Source of the DNA: Cyclostephanos tholiformis
Lineage: Eukaryota > Bacillariophyta > Thalassiosirophyceae > Thalassiosirales > Thalassiosiraceae
Assembly: GCA_036939975.1 (NCBI GenBank)
Contig: JALLPB010001579.1
Location: forward strand, 1 to 11,002
Length of the DNA: 11,002 nt
Direction: 5' to 3'
A model generated the notes under the pieces. The model did no database searches and was not told the origin of the DNA. It was given only the letters and a program-made list of their open reading frames with translations. Positions 7,401-11,002 of this stretch are shown here, one piece after another. Within the stretch, counting starts at the first letter, position 1. Each line of letters opens with the position of its first letter. Position numbers and translations under genes: made by a program.

Positions 7401-10400
7401 TCACGTGTATTCTGCTCCACTTCTTGAGAAAGAGATGACTCGAATTCGTCACGAACTCTTAATATCTCCTCCTTGTGGCTGGCTGTCAGCTGTTGTAATT
7501 GCTCGCTGTGTGAACAATTCGCCATTACCAGCATTTCAGATTTAACTTTATCCAAGTCAGCTGCATGAGAAGCCTCCAGTTCGTCGGTGATGCGTCGACA
7601 TTCTGCTACATGTTGCATGTTCGCTGCGGCTAGTTGGCGTTGAATTTCTTCGGAAGAAGACGAAAGGAGGTGCTCTCTGAGGTTGTTCATCTCCGCAGCA
7701 TGAGAAGCTGATAGTTGTTCAGTGTTATTCTCGGCTTGCAATATTGACGCCTGTAATTCAGAACGTACACGCGCCAGCTCCTCGTTGTGAAGGGCTGTAA
7801 GCTGATCGAGCTGTTCTCTATGAGAACTATTGGTCATATTCAGGACATCTGACCTGGTCTTTTCCAACTCCAGTCGGTGTGATTCATTTAGACCATTCGT
7901 TATTCGCTGAATATCCACAATGTGCTGCTCCTCAGCTGCAGCCAGAAGACGCTGCATCTCTTCTGCTGCTGAAGACTGAAGCTTGTGACTTAACTTCTGT
8001 AACTCCTGTGCGTGCATTGACGAAAGCTCCTCCGTTCTTCGCTCCACAGCTTGAACCGTTAGCGATTCCAATTCAGTCCGTACACGTGCCAGCTCCTCAT
8101 TGTGACGGGCCGTGAGCTGATCAAGCTGTTCGCTCTGTGAATTATTGGCCGTATTCAAAAATTCTGATCTGATCACTTCTAACTCTTCTCTGTGTAAAAT
8201 GTTCAACTCGACTGTGGTTCGCTTTACGTCTTCCAAGCGCTGCTCCTCTGCAGCAGCTTGAATGCGTTGCATCTTTTCCGAGGATAAGAGTTCAAGTTCC
8301 TCGCGTAATTTATTCAATTCTGAAGAATGAATCTCTGCCATCTCGTTCAACTTTTTCTCCATTGCTTGAGTTGCTGATACCTCGCTTTCCGAGCGCGCAT
8401 TAGCTAACTCCTCAGCGTGTAATGAGGTTATTTGCTTCACAACTTCTTGGTCAACACTTGTTCGTCTCGTCTCTTCTATAACTTCTTGGAGTTTCTTTAA
8501 CTCTGCCGCATGTATTTCATTCAGTTCTATAATGATTCTTCGGGCATCGGCCTCACGCTGCTCATCTGCTACAGCTGAAAGTCGATGTATCTCTTCTGAC
8601 GCGGAGGATTTAAGCTCATGTCTTAATATCTCTAGTTCTCGTGAATGCAATGCCGAAAGCTCCTCCGTTTTTTGCTCCACGGCCTGGGACAATAACGCCT
8701 CCATTTCAGACCGTATGAGTGCCTTCTCCTCTTCATGCGACGCCATTAATTGTTCTATTTTTTCTGATTGGGAGGATTCGGACATAACCATCAGGTCTGA
8801 TCTGACCCGTTCTAATTGAGCTTCATGTTTCGCTGCCAAATCATTACATAGTTCTACTATTTGGGTGGCATGCGCGCGTTCCGCCTCGGCGATTAGCTCT
8901 TTCGTTAGTGTCTTGCGAAGCTCCTCAATTTCCGCTGAGTGGGCAGTAACTAATTCTTCTTTGGCTTGGGATAGTCTCTCTTGCATCGCTTCCTTCATTA
9001 GCGATTCAACCTCCTCATGAACTTCGTCACGCACCCTTTCGAGTTCAGACTCCCACCTTGCCGTCTCCTCGGATCGCATCTTTTCAAAAGCAATTTGAGA
9101 CTTCGACTTAACTTCCTCCAATACCACCAAATGTTCCTGTGCCAATCGGAGTCGTTGATCCTCCATATCAGCTGAGTGTTTTTGCTCCATGGCTGACATT
9201 GCATTTTGATATTGCTGTTCGAACGATGATGTGAGCTCGGCTGACGCCAAATTGACAGCTTCCGTCTTAGCAGAGAGGACTGCGTCAGAGATGCGTTTTT
9301 CCATAAGTGCGGTAGTTTCGGCACGGACCCTTTCGATCGCTTCTTCCAATTGTAAGTCGGCATTGAGTTGCATTTCTTTTAAGTCTAGCGCTGACTTATC
9401 GTTTGCCATTATCGCCTCATTTTCCAGTGCTTCTTTTACTTCACACTCGTGCTTTTGAATGAGCTCCTGCTTGACTTTTTCCACTTCATGTAGCAAGGAG
9501 TTCTCCAACTCTTGGATTCGCCTTTCCTTCTCTGCCAATATTTCAACCGATTCATAGTTCAATTTGTTTTTTAGAGCTTCTTCCAGTGCCGTTTTGGCTT
9601 CCTCTGCTGCATTTGCACTTGCCGCCACCTCTTCCTTAGCATTTCTCAACTCTATCGCCACCTTTTGTTTGAATGCATTGATTTTATCAATATGTTCCTT
9701 GAACTTGACTTTGAGACCGTGATTTTCTTTCTTCAGATTCGCAATCTCCTCATTCTTTTGTTGAAGTTCTACTCCTTCATTACTGGCACTACAATTCGCA
9801 GTAGTCACAGCTGCTGCTGCAGCCGCAACAGCTTTAAGAGATTGAATCTCATCTTTCAAAGCTAAAATCTCTTCTTCTCTCTGCAGCAACTGTTCATCAT
9901 TCTTTTCAGCTTTCTCTACGGCGATTTCAACGAAGTCGCCGTTGGCCATAAAGCCACCATCCCTCTCGACATTTTTCAATGCTTCCTTCATATCTGCCTT
10001 CATCCGCCTAATTTCTGCATCCTTTTCAGCGATGACGGTCGCGCGAACCTTTTCTACCTCGGCCTGTGTCTGCATTGCAATCACCTTGTATTCGTTTTGA
10101 ATGTGCTGTAATGCCAATTGGTTGCGTTCATCGGCGGCCCTCCACGCGGTATGCAGTACCAGAATTTCATCTGGGACAGTTTCCTTCCCCTCTTCACCCT
10201 CACCAAGCCCCTGCTGTTGTTGCAGCTTGGTCATCTTTTCAGTCGCTTCGGCGATCACGCTCTCGTCCAGAATTTCGTTCCTGATAAGAGCCAATAATCG
10301 AGCTTTATCCTCCTCGACGGACTTTATCTTTTCGGCAAGTTGGACGCGACTCTGCGATACTGCCTTGACGCGCGAATTCATCTTCTTGAGTATTTCGAGC

Positions 10401-10792
10401 AGTTCCTCCTTGGACACGTCGTCGGGGTTTCGGGTGGCGAGTGGCGTTTTGACAGCGGACGATGATTTGATGTCGCCCGCGGGGCTGGATGGCACCGTCG
10501 GGTCTGGCAGCACCTCGCCACCATGATTCGATTTGGTCAGCCCTCCTCCGAGTCGACAAAGTAAGCCCTCGCCGGGCTTGGTAGAGTCCAGCGGCGGCTG
10601 CTGCTGCTGTCCATGTTCGCTACCGATTGTTTGTACCCGTTGGTCATGTAATTGGGCCTGTTGCGCAATCTGCGTCCCCATCTCCTTTAGGGACGCGCCA
10701 AGAATAGCGAAGCCCCCCCAACCACCGCCACCGCCGCCAGCGGGCGTTGCCGTTTTGGACGCATTTTCATCGCCGCTACCGCCGGAAGACAT
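4445..10792 (-). CDS. GRIP-domain golgin, giant coiled-coil trans-Golgi tether (2115 aa)
   Basis: GRIP golgins are long coiled-coil proteins held on the trans-Golgi by Arl1-GTP, where they capture transport vesicles. The C-terminal GRIP domain (about residues 2003-2050) reads EGVNMDYLKSIVVQYL, then ERTALLPVLATLLQFDP. Tyr2010 matches the Tyr that is essential for Arl1 binding in known GRIP domains. A tail of about 65 Ser/Pro-rich residues follows. Residues 1-105 are low complexity: a Gly run near 19-25, a short WGGFAILGASLKEMG segment, a Gln run, and Ser/Pro. From about 108 to 1990 the chain is almost unbroken heptad coiled coil rich in Glu, Lys, Ala and Leu. Residues 673-1268 are tandem repeats of about 105 residues. 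The start is bounded by an in-frame TAA 15-17 bases upstream (10808-10810). The 6.3-kb frame is a single exon. It is convergent with the hydrolase. Only the GRIP domain supports the functional call; the rest could fit other coiled-coil proteins. Confidence 0.9.
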   Translation of the reverse strand: MSSGGSGDENASKTATPAGGGGGGWGGFAILGASLKEMGTQIAQQAQLHDQRVQTIGSEHGQQQQPPLDSTKPGEGLLCRLGGGLTKSNHGGEVLPDPTVPSSPAGDIKSSSAVKTPLATRNPDDVSKEELLEILKKMNSRVKAVSQSRVQLAEKIKSVEEDKARLLALIRNEILDESVIAEATEKMTKLQQQQGLGEGEEGKETVPDEILVLHTAWRAADERNQLALQHIQNEYKVIAMQTQAEVEKVRATVIAEKDAEIRRMKADMKEALKNVERDGGFMANGDFVEIAVEKAEKNDEQLLQREEEILALKDEIQSLKAVAAAAAAVTTANCSASNEGVELQQKNEEIANLKKENHGLKVKFKEHIDKINAFKQKVAIELRNAKEEVAASANAAEEAKTALEEALKNKLNYESVEILAEKERRIQELENSLLHEVEKVKQELIQKHECEVKEALENEAIMANDKSALDLKEMQLNADLQLEEAIERVRAETTALMEKRISDAVLSAKTEAVNLASAELTSSFEQQYQNAMSAMEQKHSADMEDQRLRLAQEHLVVLEEVKSKSQIAFEKMRSEETARWESELERVRDEVHEEVESLMKEAMQERLSQAKEELVTAHSAEIEELRKTLTKELIAEAERAHATQIVELCNDLAAKHEAQLERVRSDLMVMSESSQSEKIEQLMASHEEEKALIRSEMEALLSQAVEQKTEELSALHSRELEILRHELKSSASEEIHRLSAVADEQREADARRIIIELNEIHAAELKKLQEVIEETRRTSVDQEVVKQITSLHAEELANARSESEVSATQAMEKKLNEMAEIHSSELNKLREELELLSSEKMQRIQAAAEEQRLEDVKRTTVELNILHREELEVIRSEFLNTANNSQSEQLDQLTARHNEELARVRTELESLTVQAVERRTEELSSMHAQELQKLSHKLQSSAAEEMQRLLAAAEEQHIVDIQRITNGLNESHRLELEKTRSDVLNMTNSSHREQLDQLTALHNEELARVRSELQASILQAENNTEQLSASHAAEMNNLREHLLSSSSEEIQRQLAAANMQHVAECRRITDELEASHAADLDKVKSEMLVMANCSHSEQLQQLTASHKEEILRVRDEFESSLSQEVEQNTRELSLLHSHQLENLRNRLLSSSSEEIKRIQAKAEEDRLTSIGLVTNELNNSYEEEMKRLVRTHEEAMNRMRDEMEASACKACEEKTLLLSQTHATHIDNLMAESERQCEARVQRITEELNEKYFLQIEKVKSDMFAMANSSQSEQLEQLVTAHREELERVQAEAQQQHEKEMERQRSSLIAAAQTKHTEKMEEKLKEINAVHESEIKSLNDEIANLLALQTSLQGENEKMRAIVASERSSLEEALQTSKNGSAAIVRALEDKIAEMTASHEEQLHLIQKDIDSKRRVSDENLLKDIEEKNKELEKVQEELKVAEKKSAQAIQLANKIKKAAVDKMATINEEHSKTLAEAEKANEKALSSLMSETESLRKRLERSMKDKEVLESSLVHAKTMHEEELKTAVSIGLDDKMKQLSEEHAATILQLTKDHEEKIAKVEEEHRSLVERIQAECKSKLDEHAQENATNKAKLQKMMAKHADDLKTHYEGRLKTMKEEDESRLRGLTEELAKLKKTNESLTKEVETHRSDGESLRNALRDSNTRENTLLHQVEALKKEIEDLSNSVNKTANQMLEQQSKLEQQLKQVSAEKNAISNKNEELSGKLNALSSNLTMLAEDKKDTEEALERSSKMLSRYKNAETELNGLRQENNALKLEQTKTKSALAKLKQEQDTNQLKHGQRTALVGMLEEQVADLNDSLSEAKAKLEAASYDLSQKGEEIESLRQELETAKGALKEAESNAAESVAAARQNTDNDSVQKASMIKTLKAQIDSLQNQMKKKSAAAQKMIKEREAECAELRKINSSLQKEVDRGSLSDRRIFELAAHQSNRDTAAVAEIAIRDTMIEQLSRKLEEGDGDLASAEITVVRAEDQVEQLARVHRREGVNMDYLKSIVVQYLAKPPGSSERTALLPVLATLLQFDPNDYKAIEEGKDKVTWWGEIIPTYISSPLEAPSSRMPSSIPAHQVVPLLSTSAEVTVSRITPSEHRKNTSLQF
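4640..4790 (-). other. GRIP domain coding segment
   Basis: This is the C-terminal targeting domain of the golgin. The conserved opening MDYLKS contains the Tyr codon at 4763-4765. A YL pair follows after six residues, and then the LLPVLATLLQFDPNDY block typical of GRIP helices 2 and 3. GRIP domains dimerise and bind Arl1-GTP on trans-Golgi membranes. The boundaries are good to about ten residues. Confidence 0.88.
6989..8776 (-). repeat. In-frame tandem array of ~105-residue (315-bp) coiled-coil units in the golgin
   Basis: The units, in coding order, are 8459-8776 (106 aa), 8144-8458 (105), 7829-8143 (105), 7517-7828 (104), 7226-7516 (about 97), and 6989-7225 (about 79, lacking its first part). 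Each opens with a form of SSQSEQLxQLTAxHxEEL, continues with VRxE, a central EELSxLHxxEL and an SSSxEEIQR block, and ends near ExxHxxELxKVxSEMLxMAN. A further opening block begins at 6988 and then diverges. The tail of an earlier unit is visible just before the first one (LERVRSDLMVMSES). The units differ at many residues, so the array is old, but units 3 and 4 remain close at the DNA level. Unit length equals 15 heptads, so duplications kept the coiled-coil register. Confidence 0.88.
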
Positions 10793-11002
10793 AGTCGACG
10801 AAGTGATTTATTCTTGGCGCTGACCAAAGAGAGGACGATAATAATATGGAACGATTGCTGGGGTACGATGGAGCTGCGGGAATCCTGTATGATGTTAAGT
10901 ACTATACCTATTATAATATTATATAGTAGCTACTAGCCTACCGTAGTACACGCAGCAAAACGTGCACGCAGCAATACGATTTGCGAGAAATCTGTACGTA
11001 GG
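10793..11002 (-). promoter_or_regulatory. Upstream region of the golgin gene
   Basis: These 210 bases hold the 5' UTR and probably the core promoter of the golgin. On the minus strand a TATATAA lies at 10919-10925, about 127 bases before the ATG, within an AT-rich run. Next to it is a perfect 12-bp palindrome TAGTAGCTACTA at 10924-10935. A 10-base direct repeat CACGCAGCAA occurs at 10949-10958 and 10965-10974. None of these is proven functional. No coding region was seen in this strip. Confidence 0.4.

Noticed and set aside
6989..8776. The 315-bp periodicity as a CRISPR, satellite or VNTR array
   Set aside because: The units are diverged, in frame and multiples of three, and they encode heptad coiled coil. 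They are protein repeats, not a non-coding array.
10949..10974. CACGCAGCAA direct repeat as a target-site duplication or operator
   Set aside because: Only two 10-base copies 16 bases apart with nothing bounded between them; it could easily be chance.

Overview
The window looks like nuclear DNA from a diatom or a close stramenopile relative. Three things point there: a decayed Ty1/copia-type retroelement whose pol reads like the diatom CoDi elements; a spliced alpha/beta hydrolase with a short phase-0 intron and an N-terminus resembling a diatom plastid presequence; and a very long intronless gene ending in a GRIP domain, the trans-Golgi targeting module of eukaryotic golgins. I cannot name the species. 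No bacterial-type operon, CRISPR array, tRNA or rRNA was seen.

Layout. (1) 1-2836, plus strand: a dead copia-type pol fragment. It runs integrase, then a linker with a chromodomain-like stretch, then reverse transcriptase, then RNase H. About six frameshifts and three in-frame TGA stops break it. Gag, protease and the 5' LTR would lie left of the window; the 3' end of RNase H and the 3' LTR are absent. (2) 2841-3029: a 189-bp non-coding element that is almost entirely a terminal inverted repeat flanked by TA, i.e. a MITE. It sits exactly where the retroelement homology stops and ends about 65 bp before the next gene. (3) 3097-4329, plus strand: a two-exon alpha/beta hydrolase of 384 aa with a complete catalytic triad. 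The catalytic His is in exon 2, and the protein probably enters the secretory route or the plastid. (4) 4330-4444: a 115-bp gap between convergent stop codons. (5) 4445-10792, minus strand: a 2115-aa coiled-coil golgin with about six tandem copies of a ~105-residue unit and a C-terminal GRIP domain. (6) 10793-11002: its upstream region, with a TATA-like AT-rich stretch and a 12-bp palindrome.

The two intact genes are convergent neighbours with no evident shared pathway. The most interesting points are the chromodomain-like segment in a copia pol, the CpG-decay signature confined to the retroelement, the MITE at the join between dead transposon and live gene, and the heptad-preserving 105-residue repeats in the golgin. 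I did not find a convincing new multi-gene system; these are single-element observations.
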